Positions 16,691 through 24,832 are shown, counted from the first letter of the stretch. The stretch is DNA of 64,000 bases from CAKSQL01 sp045649415 (GCA_045649415.1 JAZRPY010000022.1:62001-126000); one strand, 5' to 3'. The notes: generated by a model from the sequence alone, not told the origin. Made by a program: numbers and translations.

Positions 16691-18313
16691 TTATTTTGCT
16701 TTTTTACTTTTGTTTGAAGCTTCTATTTTTTCGTTTTCTTCCTTTTTTATTTCTTTTTTAGGTGCAGAAACTTTTTTCTCTTTTTTCTCCTCCACCTTTT
16801 TTTCTTCCTTTAAAGGCTTTTTTATTTCCTTTTTAACAGGCTTTTTTGTGGTTGTAGCTTTTTTAAGCTCATTTTTTATGCCTGTCAGTTCTTCATACAT
16901 TTTTATATACTCATTTGCTGACTTATTCCATGAAAAGTCCATCTTCATCGCATTTTTAACAAGCTTATTCCATTCATCACGACGATTATAGTATATATCC
17001 ATAACATATTCAACCACATACGCCATATCATCAGCGTTGTAGTTTGTAAAGGTAAATCCCGTTCCTTCGCCTGTGAATTCATTATAAGGAACAACTGTGT
17101 CTTTTAAGCCACCTGTTTCACGGACTATAGGCAATGTTCCATATCTTAAGCTAATCAATTGAGATAGTCCACATGGCTCAAATCTTGAAGGCATCAGGAA
17201 TGCATCACAGGCACTATAGATAAGATGTGACCTTTCGGATGAAAAATAGATATTGGCAGACACCTTTTGAGGATATTTCCACGCATAATGTCTGAACAGA
17301 TTTTCATATTTTTCGTCCCCTGTTCCAAGCACAACTATCTGTACCTCACCCAGACACAATCTCTCCATAACACTTTCTAAAAGGTCAAAGCCCTTTTGGT
17401 CTGTTAGTCTTGAAATAATGCCTATCATAAGCTTATTTTCATCAACAGGCAGATTTAATTTTTCCTGAAGATATGTTTTATTTAGCTTCTTTTTTGATAT
17501 TACATTTCGAATTGAATATTTCTCACTTAAATTTTCGTCTGTTGACGGATTCCATTCATCATATGAAATACCATTAACAATTCCTATAAGCTCATTTGAA
17601 CGAGCATTTAAAAGACCATTTAAGCCTTCTCCATATTCTGTTGTCTTAATCTCCTCAGCATAGGTTTTTGATACAGTTGTTATTCTGTCTGCATACACAA
17701 GTCCACCCTTTAAAAGATTTCCGTCCTTGTAGTATTCAAGCTTATCGTCGGTGAAATAATAATCGCTTATTCCCATTGCATCCTTTATTCCATCCAAATC
17801 CCATCTGCCTTGGAATTTCAGGTTATGAATAGTCATAACAGTTTTTATTCCCTGATAGAAGGGGTTATCCTGGAAAGTGTCAAGAAACACAGGTATTGCA
17901 CCTGTTTGCCAGTCATTACAATGAATTACATCAGGTCTGAAATCCAAAGTTGGCAAAAGTGACAAAACTGCCTTTGAAAAGAATATAAACTTTTCGCAGT
18001 CAAGATGAATATGGTCATATGGCTTATCACCGTTAAAATAAAACTCATTGTCCACAAAATAGTAAGTACAATTATTGAGCTTCATTTCAAAAACGCCACA
18101 ATATTGCTTTCTCCATCCCATATCAATATAAATATGATTTATATATATCATTTGCTCTTTATAGCTTTGAGGAATACAACGATACAAGGGTAAAATAACT
18201 CTTGCATCTATTCCCTTTTCGCATAATGATATTGGAAGTGAGCCTGCAACATCTCCCAGTCCTCCTGTCTTAACAAATGGTGTTGATTCTGAACTTGCAA
18301 ATAATACTTTCAT
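16691..18313 (-). CDS. glgA: Glycogen synthase (GT5) with Lys/Glu-rich C-terminal tail
   Basis: ADP-glucose:alpha-1,4-glucan glucosyltransferase. The GT5 core occupies about residues 1-478: KTGGLGDV near the N-terminus (ADP-glucose binding), HNLKFQGRW, ISRLTDQKGFDLL, and the C-terminal MPSRFEPCGLSQLISLRYG with the catalytic Glu. After the core ends near YEELTGIKNELKK, about 60 residues of low-complexity Lys/Glu/Pro/Thr follow, absent from standard GlgA (about 475-480 residues). The tail is predicted disordered and strongly basic with acidic patches. The promoter is at 18369-18397 and glgP follows. No glgC or glgB is in view. Confidence 0.95.
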   Translation of the reverse strand: MKVLFASSESTPFVKTGGLGDVAGSLPISLCEKGIDARVILPLYRCIPQSYKEQMIYINHIYIDMGWRKQYCGVFEMKLNNCTYYFVDNEFYFNGDKPYDHIHLDCEKFIFFSKAVLSLLPTLDFRPDVIHCNDWQTGAIPVFLDTFQDNPFYQGIKTVMTIHNLKFQGRWDLDGIKDAMGISDYYFTDDKLEYYKDGNLLKGGLVYADRITTVSKTYAEEIKTTEYGEGLNGLLNARSNELIGIVNGISYDEWNPSTDENLSEKYSIRNVISKKKLNKTYLQEKLNLPVDENKLMIGIISRLTDQKGFDLLESVMERLCLGEVQIVVLGTGDEKYENLFRHYAWKYPQKVSANIYFSSERSHLIYSACDAFLMPSRFEPCGLSQLISLRYGTLPIVRETGGLKDTVVPYNEFTGEGTGFTFTNYNADDMAYVVEYVMDIYYNRRDEWNKLVKNAMKMDFSWNKSANEYIKMYEELTGIKNELKKATTTKKPVKKEIKKPLKEEKKVEEKKEKKVSAPKKEIKKEENEKIEASNKSKKAK

Positions 18314-18368
18314 TTTATTCTCCTTTTCACAATATCAACCAATGTATTTACATTTATCCTCACTATAT

Positions 18369-18397
18369 ATACTACATCAAATACATTTCCTTGTCAA
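18369..18397 (-). promoter_or_regulatory. Sigma-A promoter of glgA-glgP
   Basis: -35 TTGACA (18392-18397) and -10 TAGTAT (18369-18374) on the minus strand, 17-nt spacer. About 50 nt of leader to the glgA ATG. Confidence 0.65.
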
Positions 18398-18502
18398 ATA
18401 AACAACATAAAAATTGTAAGATTATACTATAAGTTGTGGTTATTTTAAAAATTTTTATATAATTATACTCTATCTGTTGTAAAATTTTCTATTTTATGAA
18501 TA

Positions 18503-18526
18503 AAGGTGGCAGTTTCCTGCCACCTT
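18503..18526 (-). terminator. Probable terminator of hppA
   Basis: Perfect 24-nt inverted repeat, AAGGTGGCAG / CTGCCACCTT, just after the hppA stop. The T-run is weak (TTTATT), so efficiency is uncertain. Confidence 0.55.
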
Positions 18527-18533
18527 AATATAA

Positions 18534-20615
18534 TTAGAATATTCCCAATCCACCATATGTTGCAATCAGTGATGCAAACACAATTGAAACCATAGACAAA
18601 AGCTTAATCAATATATTAACTGAAGGTCCTGCAGTATCCTTGAATGGATCACCAACTGTGTCGCCAACAACTGTTGCTTTATGTCCTTCCGAACCTTTTC
18701 CGTCATAGTTTCCTGCTTCAATATATTTTTTAGCATTATCCCATGCGCCACCTGAATTGGACATCATGATTGCAAGAACAAAGCCTGATACCAAAGCACC
18801 TGCCAACATTCCCACAACACCATTTACTCCTAAAATCAGTCCAACAATAACAGGTGCTAAAACACCAAGCGCTGCAGGTGGAATCATCTCCTTCAGGGAT
18901 GACTTTGTGCATATATCAACGCAAGTTGCATAGTCTGCTTCTGCATTTCCGTCAAGTAAGCCTTTGATCTCCTTGAATTGTCTTCTCACCTCAATAACAA
19001 CCATATTTGCAGCGCGTCCAACTGCCTGCATTGTCATTGCAGAGAATAGGAATGGTAGCATAGCACCAACAAACAAACCAATCAAAACTGACGGCTCAGT
19101 TATGCTTAATTTTAATATTTCAGGATCAATTATATTTATCTTGTCAGTATATGAAACAATTAAAGCCAATGCAGTTAATGCTGCAGAGCTGATCGCAAAG
19201 CCCTTTCCTGTAGCTGCAGTTGTGTTACCAAGAGAATCAAGTGCATCGGTTCTTTCTCTTACCGTTTCCTCAAGTCCACTCATCTGTGCAATTCCGCCTG
19301 CATTATCTGCAACAGGTCCATATGCATCTGTAGCAAGAGTTATTCCAAGTGTTGAAAGCATTCCCACTGCAGAAAGTCCAACTCCATATAAACCACTTGA
19401 AAATTCTGTTGATCCACCTGCACTAAAATAGCTCACAATAATTGAAACACCAACAATAATTACAGGAATTGCAGTCGAACGCATACCCAATGCAAAGCCA
19501 TCAATGATAATTGTTGCTGCACCTGTTTTTGAGGATTTTGCAAGAATTTGTGTAGGCTTATATGAATCAGAGGTATAGTACTCTGTGAAATATCCGATTA
19601 AAACTCCCGCCAAAAGTCCTGCAAGCATTGACCAGAAAAGACCTAAATTTTCAGGGAGTAAAAACTTAATTAAGATAAATCCTACGATTGCAGATATAAT
19701 AGCTGCTGAATATGTTCCCTTTCTCAAGGATGCCAACAACATTTTTTGTGTTGCACCCTCCTTTGTTGAAACAAAAAAGGTGGATATAATCGATGCAATT
19801 ATTCCAATTGCGGCAATAAGCATCGGCAATAAAACTCCCTTCATTCCCAGACCAGCAGCAACTGCTAATGCGCCACAAGAAATAATTGACCCAACATAGG
19901 ATTCATAAAGGTCTGCACCCATTCCTGCAACATCACCAACATTGTCACCAACATTGTCAGCAATACAAGCAGGGTTTCTTGGGTCGTCCTCGGGAATACC
20001 TGCCTCAACCTTTCCCACAAGGTCTGCTCCTACATCGGCAGCCTTTGTGAATATTCCTCCGCCCACTCTTGCGAAAAGAGCCATTGAGCTTGCACCCATA
20101 CCAAAGGTGAGCATATTAGCCATTACCTCTTCAATGGGAAACTTGAAAACAAGCTTTAATAATATAAACCATACACTTATATCCAATAAACCAAGTCCAA
20201 CAACTGTCATACCCATAACAGTTCCTGAGGAGAAGGCAATTTTTAAACCCTTATTCAAGCCCTCTCTTGCGCTATTGGCAGTTCTTGAATTTGCATAGGT
20301 TGCAATTTTCATACCAACAAAACCTGAAAGACCTGAGAAAAATCCACCCGACAAAAATGCAAATGGTACATAAACTGATAAAAACCCAAAACAAGCAAGG
20401 ATGCTCAAAAGTACAACCATAACAACAAAGAAGATGCTAACGGTTTTATATTGTCTTTTTAAGTACGCCATAGCACCACTTCGGATTTTACTTGAAATCT
20501 TTGTCATTTCCTCAGTACCCTCAGGCATTTTCTTCACACTATAAAATTTTATGATTGCAAACACCAACGCAATCAAAGCAGTGACCAACACAACAAAAGG
20601 CACATATATTTCCAT
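18534..20615 (-). CDS. hppA: Membrane-bound ion-pumping pyrophosphatase, K+-dependent type
   Basis: Couples PPi hydrolysis to H+ or Na+ export. 693 residues and about 15-16 membrane helices, usual for the family. PPi/Mg-binding segments are visible: DVGADLVGKVEAGIPEDDPR, CIADNVGDNVGDVAGMGADL followed by YESYVG, and the C-terminal GGAWDNAKKYIE with GDTVGDPFKDTAGPS. The GNTTAATGKG segment carries Ala where K+-independent enzymes have Lys, so the K+-dependent subfamily is indicated; whether H+ or Na+ is pumped I cannot say. Monocistronic, with a promoter at 20652-20680 and GGGAG SD. Confidence 0.95.
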   Translation of the reverse strand: MEIYVPFVVLVTALIALVFAIIKFYSVKKMPEGTEEMTKISSKIRSGAMAYLKRQYKTVSIFFVVMVVLLSILACFGFLSVYVPFAFLSGGFFSGLSGFVGMKIATYANSRTANSAREGLNKGLKIAFSSGTVMGMTVVGLGLLDISVWFILLKLVFKFPIEEVMANMLTFGMGASSMALFARVGGGIFTKAADVGADLVGKVEAGIPEDDPRNPACIADNVGDNVGDVAGMGADLYESYVGSIISCGALAVAAGLGMKGVLLPMLIAAIGIIASIISTFFVSTKEGATQKMLLASLRKGTYSAAIISAIVGFILIKFLLPENLGLFWSMLAGLLAGVLIGYFTEYYTSDSYKPTQILAKSSKTGAATIIIDGFALGMRSTAIPVIIVGVSIIVSYFSAGGSTEFSSGLYGVGLSAVGMLSTLGITLATDAYGPVADNAGGIAQMSGLEETVRERTDALDSLGNTTAATGKGFAISSAALTALALIVSYTDKINIIDPEILKLSITEPSVLIGLFVGAMLPFLFSAMTMQAVGRAANMVVIEVRRQFKEIKGLLDGNAEADYATCVDICTKSSLKEMIPPAALGVLAPVIVGLILGVNGVVGMLAGALVSGFVLAIMMSNSGGAWDNAKKYIEAGNYDGKGSEGHKATVVGDTVGDPFKDTAGPSVNILIKLLSMVSIVFASLIATYGGLGIF

Positions 20616-20651
20616 GTTCTTACACTCCCTACTTTTTTATAATTATACAAT

Positions 20652-20680
20652 ATTATATAATCTTTTTACTATAAAGTAAA
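20652..20680 (-). promoter_or_regulatory. Putative promoter of hppA
   Basis: -35 TTTACT (20675-20680), 17-nt spacer, -10 TATAAT (20652-20657), minus strand, 36 nt before the ATG. Confidence 0.5.
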
Positions 20681-20790
20681 TACTACGAAAATAATTATAT
20701 GATATTTTAACAAAAAAAATAAGAATAATTCAAAAAATTTCTATATTTAGACTCATTTTTTTAGTTTTTTAACTTACTTTCTTACAACTA

Positions 20791-21182
20791 TCACCCTGAG
20801 AGTTCATCTGCAACACTATTTTTTTCAGAATACAAACCTATACTACTTATCCTTAATCCTTTAAGGTCGGAAACTGTCATTGTTTTAAAATTATCAGAGT
20901 CTGTGATATCCACAACCTACCAATACGCCATAGTTAAAGAAATCAAATTCTGATAGCTCAACTGCATAAACTACCTGTTATAACAACCTCTACATTCCCT
21001 CTTCTAACTGCCTCTGTTGAAATTTCACCTGTTGTGCTTACTGGCTTTGATTTTGATATTATCCCAATAATTAAAAGAAATAGAACAAATATAATTGCAG
21101 AAATTATAATTATTTGCTTTTTTGTTAATCTGATATTTTTTATTTGTCTATAAAACCAAATTTCTTTTTTTTCTTTATTCAT
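20791..21182 (-). pseudogene. Decayed efflux periplasmic-adaptor-like gene (N-terminal fragment plus debris)
   Basis: A good SD (GGAGGT) and ATG at 21182 open a 74-codon frame ending at 20958. It has a basic start, one membrane anchor (QIIIISAIIFVLFLLIIGII) and the EAVRRGNVEVVITGS segment typical of the N-terminus of MacA/HlyD-type membrane fusion proteins. It then stops; a full adaptor would run about 350-450 residues. Downstream, two short open stretches in shifted frames (20894-20965 and 20791-20916, the latter with a coding look, FKTMTVSDLKG) are interrupted by stops. The simplest reading is deletion and frameshift of an adaptor gene whose ABC partners are gone. The adaptor assignment is by pattern only. 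Confidence 0.5.
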
Positions 21183-21338
21183 TTTATGTACCTCCATGTA
21201 TTTACTATTTCGTCTATTCTATTATAAATTCTTAATATTTCCTCCATATTATCGTTATAAATATTTTGTTAACAAAATTTTGAATAATATAGTTAAAAAA
21301 ACAAATACTAATAAAAAAATGAAAGGATGATTGATAAT

Positions 21339-21542
21339 ATGTTGGATAAAACAGCTTTGGTACTCACCATAATAGGTGCTATCAACTGGGGTTTGATAGG
21401 AATATTTGGCTTTGATGCAGTAGGAGCACTTTTTGGTGGTCAGGCAAGCGTTATAAGCAGAATTATATTTACACTTGTGGGAATTGCAGGCTTATGGTGT
21501 ATAACTCTTCTTTTTAAACGCTTTGTAACCGATAATCATTGA
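21339..21542 (+). CDS. DUF378 family small membrane protein
   Basis: 67 residues from ATG 21339 (MLDKTALVLTIIG); an in-frame ATG at 21327 touches the SD AAAGGA and is less likely. Two membrane segments (about 5-27 and 40-60) with the family signature INWGLIGIFGFDAVGALFG between them. DUF378 proteins are widespread in Firmicutes and have no established function. Single gene, followed by a hairpin terminator. Confidence 0.85.
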   Translation: MLDKTALVLTIIGAINWGLIGIFGFDAVGALFGGQASVISRIIFTLVGIAGLWCITLLFKRFVTDNH

Positions 21543-21556
21543 TTTTATAACATCCC

Positions 21557-21593
21557 AAAATGCATAGAGCAGACTATATGCTCTATGCATTTT
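21557..21593 (+). terminator. Terminator after the DUF378 gene
   Basis: AAAATGCATAGAGCA / TGCTCTATGCATTTT hairpin, 15-bp stem, followed by a short T-rich stretch. Confidence 0.7.
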
Positions 21594-21795
21594 CTATTAC
21601 CTTTTCGTATTTCTTTACCTCGTCACGCCTCCCTCTTTTTTTAAAGTTGTCAACATCATCACTCATTCACAATGCATTAAGATAGGGGGTTTTATCGCAT
21701 ATCTGCAATATTTTTTCAACAACTATGCCAAATTGTGTATGGCATTCCTTTAAAAACTCATAACCCTTTTTATATCGTACATACCTATTCTTCAT
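21583..21795 (-). pseudogene. Possible small gene interrupted by an in-frame TGA
   Basis: An ATG at 21795 opens a 42-codon frame ending in TGA at 21667-21669. The next codon is ATG in the same frame, and another 27 codons follow to TAG at 21583. Both parts are rich in charged residues (RYVRYKKGYEFLKECH; FKKRGRRDEVKKYEKVIE), unlike random AT-rich DNA. It could be one gene split by a nonsense change, two coupled tiny ORFs, or chance. SD placement is poor (AAAAGGA touching the ATG). I do not recognise it. Confidence 0.2.
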
Positions 21796-21864
21796 TCCTT
21801 TTGTATAGTTATATTTAGTATATTTCCAATAAAAGCTAGGTAGAAAAAAATTTTTAAAAAAAAT

Positions 21865-21878
21865 AAAACAAATGTTTG
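21865..21878 (+). promoter_or_regulatory. LexA box at the lexA promoter
   Basis: AAAACAAATGTTTG matches 12 of 14 positions of the Firmicutes operator CGAACRNRYGTTYG. It overlaps the -35 element, as expected for autorepression. Confidence 0.6.
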
Positions 21879-21904
21879 ATTTTTTCAAAAAAGTATGATA
21901 TAAT
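21876..21904 (+). promoter_or_regulatory. Sigma-A promoter of lexA
   Basis: -35 TTGATT (21876-21881), 17-nt spacer, -10 TATAAT (21899-21904). Confidence 0.75.
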
Positions 21905-21946
21905 ATAAAAAAGGCATCCAAACAATTATGAAAGGAATGAAGAATT

Positions 21947-22582
21947 ATGGCAGCATTATCTCAAAAGGATTATGATATTCTTGATTTTATTTTAAAGGAG
22001 CAAGATCAAAGAGGCTATCCTCCCACCGTTCGTGAAATATGTGATGCAGTGGGTTTGTCCTCTACTGCAACAATCCATGCAAGACTGAAAAAATTAGAAA
22101 AGCACGGAATGTTAATTAAAGAATCCTCAAAGAATCGTTCTATAAAGGTTGTTAACTATAAAAATGAGGAAAAAGAAGATAAAAATATAGTTTATGCAAA
22201 TGATGAGTACTTGGAGGTACCTGTTTATGGCAAGGTAACTGCGGGTCAGCCCATAACTGCCATTGAGGATATAACCGACACCTTCCCTCTCCCTATGAGC
22301 TTTGCAAATAATAAAGATTTATTTATGCTGAGAGTTCAGGGTGAGTCTATGATAAATGCCGCAATTCTTGACGGTGACCTGATCATTGTTGAAAAAACTC
22401 CTGTTGCCAAGAATGGTGATATAGTTGTGGCTTTGATTGATGGTGAAAATGCAACTGTCAAAACTTATTACAAAGAGAATGGTCATTTTAGACTCCAGCC
22501 CGAAAATGACACAATGGACCCAATTATTGTTCCTGAACTTGAAATATTAGGTAAAGTTGTTGGAATTTTCAGAAAGCTATAG
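21947..22582 (+). CDS. lexA: LexA repressor
   Basis: SOS repressor that self-cleaves when bound to the RecA filament. 211 residues. An N-terminal winged helix-turn-helix (YPPTVREICDAVGLSSTATI, about 24-43, then HARLKKLEKHG) is joined by a linker to the S24 protease domain: cleavage site Ala-Gly in GKVTAGQP, nucleophile Ser in VQGESM, catalytic Lys in ATVKTYY. The ATG follows AAAGGAATGA. Operator and promoter overlap immediately upstream. RecA and UvrBA, two of its expected targets, are in the same window. Confidence 0.97.
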   Translation: MAALSQKDYDILDFILKEQDQRGYPPTVREICDAVGLSSTATIHARLKKLEKHGMLIKESSKNRSIKVVNYKNEEKEDKNIVYANDEYLEVPVYGKVTAGQPITAIEDITDTFPLPMSFANNKDLFMLRVQGESMINAAILDGDLIIVEKTPVAKNGDIVVALIDGENATVKTYYKENGHFRLQPENDTMDPIIVPELEILGKVVGIFRKL

Positions 22583-22646
22583 ACATATTTGTAATTTAAT
22601 GCTATAATGTATCAGTATGATTTTTACGAAAGGAAATGAATTTAAA

Positions 22647-23831
22647 ATGTCTAAATTCTTATTTACATCCGAATCTGTAACAGAGGGACATCCCGATAAA
22701 ATTTGTGACAGAATTTCAGATGCTGTCTTAGATGAAATATTAGCAAAAGACCCCAATGCAAGAGTTGCTTGCGAAACAACCTGTACAACAGGATTGATTT
22801 CAATTATGGGTGAAATAACAACCTCCTGCTATGTGGATTTGGCAAAGGTTGCAAGAAATGCAGTTTTAGAAATTGGATATAACAGAGCAAAGTTCGGCTT
22901 TGACGGAAACACCTGTGCAGTCATAACAACCATTGATGAGCAATCAACAGATATTGCACTTGGAGTGAATGAAGGTCTTGAATCAAAAATAGGTAAAAAA
23001 GAAGACGGAAATTCCACAGGTGCAGGTGACCAGGGTATGATGTTCGGTTACGCTTGTGACGACACTCCCGAGCTTATGCCAATGCCTATTTCTTTAGCAC
23101 ACAAACTTGCAAAAAAGCTCACCGATGTGAGAAAGGATAGTACTCTTTCCTACCTTCGTCCTGACGGAAAAACTCAGGTTACAGTTGAATATGTTGACGG
23201 AGTTCCAACAAGGGTTGATACAATTGTTATCTCCACTCAACACTCACCTGATGTTTCCCATGAGGAGATTGAAAAGGATTTAATAGAATATGTTATTAAG
23301 CCAATTATCCCTGAGAATTTAATTGATGATACCACAAAGTATTATATCAATCCCACTGGTAACTTTGTTATTGGTGGACCTCAGGGCGATAGTGGGCTAA
23401 CAGGCAGAAAAATTATTGTTGACACCTATGGCGGCTGGGCTCGTCATGGTGGTGGTGCATTCTCAGGCAAGGATCCCACAAAGGTTGACCGTTCTGCTGC
23501 CTATGCTGCTCGTTGGGTGGCTAAAAATGTGGTTGCGGCAGGTCTTGCAAATAAATGCGAAATTCAGCTTGCATATGCAATCGGTGTTGCAACACCCGTT
23601 TCAATTATGGCAGATACCTTCGGTACAGGAGTTGTTTCAGACGACGAATTATCCGAGGCAATTAAAAAGGTATTCGATTTAAGACCAAATGCAATTATAA
23701 ATGCATTGGATTTGAGAAAACCGATTTATAAGCAATTGTCTGCTTATGGTCATATGGGACGAGAAGACCTTGGCGTTTTATGGGAAAAGACCGATAAGGT
23801 AGAGGAACTTAAAAAGGCACTTGGAAAATAA
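22647..23831 (+). CDS. metK: S-adenosylmethionine synthetase
   Basis: Makes SAM from methionine and ATP. 394 residues from ATG 22647 (MSKFLFTSESVTEG), the standard start; the frame extends 10 codons upstream without support. Motifs: GHPDKICDRISDA, GAGDQGMMFGYA (family signature), and GGAFSGKDPTKVDRSAAY. AAAGGA lies 12 nt upstream. No SAM riboswitch fits in the 64-nt gap after lexA, and no separate promoter was recognised. Ends at a hairpin terminator. Confidence 0.97.
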   Translation: MSKFLFTSESVTEGHPDKICDRISDAVLDEILAKDPNARVACETTCTTGLISIMGEITTSCYVDLAKVARNAVLEIGYNRAKFGFDGNTCAVITTIDEQSTDIALGVNEGLESKIGKKEDGNSTGAGDQGMMFGYACDDTPELMPMPISLAHKLAKKLTDVRKDSTLSYLRPDGKTQVTVEYVDGVPTRVDTIVISTQHSPDVSHEEIEKDLIEYVIKPIIPENLIDDTTKYYINPTGNFVIGGPQGDSGLTGRKIIVDTYGGWARHGGGAFSGKDPTKVDRSAAYAARWVAKNVVAAGLANKCEIQLAYAIGVATPVSIMADTFGTGVVSDDELSEAIKKVFDLRPNAIINALDLRKPIYKQLSAYGHMGREDLGVLWEKTDKVEELKKALGK

Positions 23832-23843
23832 TAAAGCTTTTAT

Positions 23844-23871
23844 GGGGTGGTTTTAAAACTGCCCCTTTTTG
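23844..23871 (+). terminator. Terminator of metK
   Basis: GGGGTGGTTTT / AAAACTGCCCC hairpin (with G-U pairs) followed by TTTTTG. Confidence 0.8.
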
Positions 23872-23913
23872 TTTACAATAATATTAACAAATTATAAATT
23901 TATATAATAATTC

Positions 23914-23942
23914 TTGATTTTATTATAAATTCGTGTTAAAAT
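23914..23942 (+). promoter_or_regulatory. Promoter of ssrA
   Basis: -35 TTGATT (23914-23919), 17-nt spacer, -10 TAAAAT (23937-23942), about 30 nt before the mature tmRNA 5' end. Confidence 0.55.
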
Positions 23943-23972
23943 GATTAAGCTATTTATATAATCATCTTATAT

Positions 23973-24321
23973 GGGGATGCAACGGATTCGACGGGGATGA
24001 GGAAGTCTTGGTAGCGAGTAGTGGTGAGTACCACTTTAAAAGCTAAAATTTTTAAATATAAACGCTAACAATAAATTAGCATACGCTGCGTAATTTAAGC
24101 AGCCGTCTTATCTATGAGTACCACGGCTTAGAATAAGGCGAATACCAGTGGTGAACGTGAACTTATCTTTGTTTCGGGATGAGTCATGACCTTTGAAACT
24201 ACTGATTTTAAAACTTTGGTTGTGGAGTTTTATTATTCGGGAAATTGACCATAACCTACACTCGTAGAAACTGAGGTGGATTTTTTTTCGGACACGGGTT
24301 CAACTCCCGTCATCTCCACCA
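23973..24321 (+). ncRNA. ssrA: tmRNA (transfer-messenger RNA)
   Basis: Rescues stalled ribosomes by adding a degradation tag. The 5' end GGGGATG pairs with CATCTCC at 24311-24317, followed by encoded ACCA, giving the tRNA-like acceptor stem; the T-arm GGGTTCAACTCCC is just upstream, and the highly conserved GCAACGGATTCGAC follows the 5' stem. The resume codon is most likely GCT at 24064, coding the tag ANNKLAYAA with TAA at 24091-24093. Length 349 nt is normal for a one-piece tmRNA. Own promoter upstream; terminator at 24402. Confidence 0.97.
24064..24093 (+). other. ssrA: tmRNA proteolysis-tag reading frame
   Basis: GCT AAC AAT AAA TTA GCA TAC GCT GCG TAA encodes ANNKLAYAA. It ends in Tyr-Ala-Ala rather than the more familiar Leu-Ala-Ala. 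Resume codon placement is inferred from the usual Ala-Asn start. Confidence 0.75.
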
Positions 24322-24325
24322 AACA

Positions 24326-24388
24326 GGTATAAAGTGAACACCTACTACTTGAAAAATGCCTTTGTAGTAACGGTTTGGCTTTAATACC
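24326..24388 (+). other. Structured 3' flank of tmRNA
   Basis: GGTATAAAG (24326-24334) can pair with CTTTAATACC (24379-24388, one bulge), enclosing a second stem TACTAC (24343-24348) / GTAGTA (24364-24369). It lies between the mature 3' end and the terminator, so it may be a processing structure or simply precursor RNA. Confidence 0.35.
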
Positions 24389-24401
24389 TACATAAAAAAT
24401 C

Positions 24402-24440
24402 AGCGGTTAAGGTGTAAATCCTCAACCGCTTTTTTATTTT
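24402..24440 (+). terminator. Terminator of ssrA
   Basis: AGCGGTTAAGG / CCTCAACCGCT hairpin followed by TTTTTATTTT. Confidence 0.85.
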
Positions 24441-24491
24441 CTGCCCACATATCACGATATATTCTTCAAGCCTGATTTTACTGCCATACAA

Positions 24492-24549
24492 TTTCGTTAC
24501 AGGCCTTATGCGGCTTCATGTTTTCGTTGCGAACCTTACGGTTCATAAT
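24492..24549 (+). repeat. Two imperfect palindromic units, 30-bp period
   Basis: Units starting TTTCGTT at 24492 and 24522 each carry a short palindrome, CAGGCCTTATGCGGCTT and GAACCTTACGGTTC. They occupy the gap between the ssrA terminator and the SLH fragment. They may belong to a dispersed palindromic family; no other copy was noticed in this window. Confidence 0.3.
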
Positions 24550-24570
24550 CTTATAATTTTGAGTTCATTC

Positions 24571-24832
24571 TCAAAGAGATTTGCTGATGATGCAAAGATT
24601 TCTGATTGGGCAAAAGATTTCTGATTGGGCAAAAGACAGCGTTTACTTTATGGTGGCAAATAATATCATAATCGGCGTAGGCAACAATAAGTTTGCACCT
24701 CAAAATACCACAACAGAAGAAGGAGCAACAGGTTATACAAATGCAACCAGAGAACACGCGTTAATTATTGCAGCTTGCATAGTTGAAAATTTGAAGATTA
24801 AACTTGTTGACATTTCAACAAGTTTGTGGTAA
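24571..24832 (+). pseudogene. SLH-domain gene fragment broken by a 19-bp tandem duplication
   Basis: The remnant encodes one S-layer homology repeat: KRFADDAKISDWAKD in one frame, then ISDWAKDSVYFMVANNIIIG and VGNNKFAPQNTTTEEGATGY in another, ending TREHALIIAACIVENLK before a TAA at 24830-24832. The frame change comes from an exact direct duplication of a 19-bp unit (AGATTTCTGATTGGGCAAA, about 24596-24633). Deleting one copy restores a continuous repeat. SLH domains anchor proteins to secondary cell-wall polymers, usually at one terminus of a large exported protein; here nothing of the rest remains and no SD or start is evident. An 11-bp inverted repeat (AAACTTGTTGA / TCAACAAGTTT) lies at its 3' end. 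Confidence 0.65.

Noticed and set aside
18964..20298. Long plus-strand ORFs opposite hppA (up to 155 codons)
   Set aside because: Antisense shadows caused by the biased codons of a membrane protein; no SD and no family resemblance.
22583..22646. SAM riboswitch before metK
   Set aside because: The gap to lexA is only 64 nt and shows no S-box structure.
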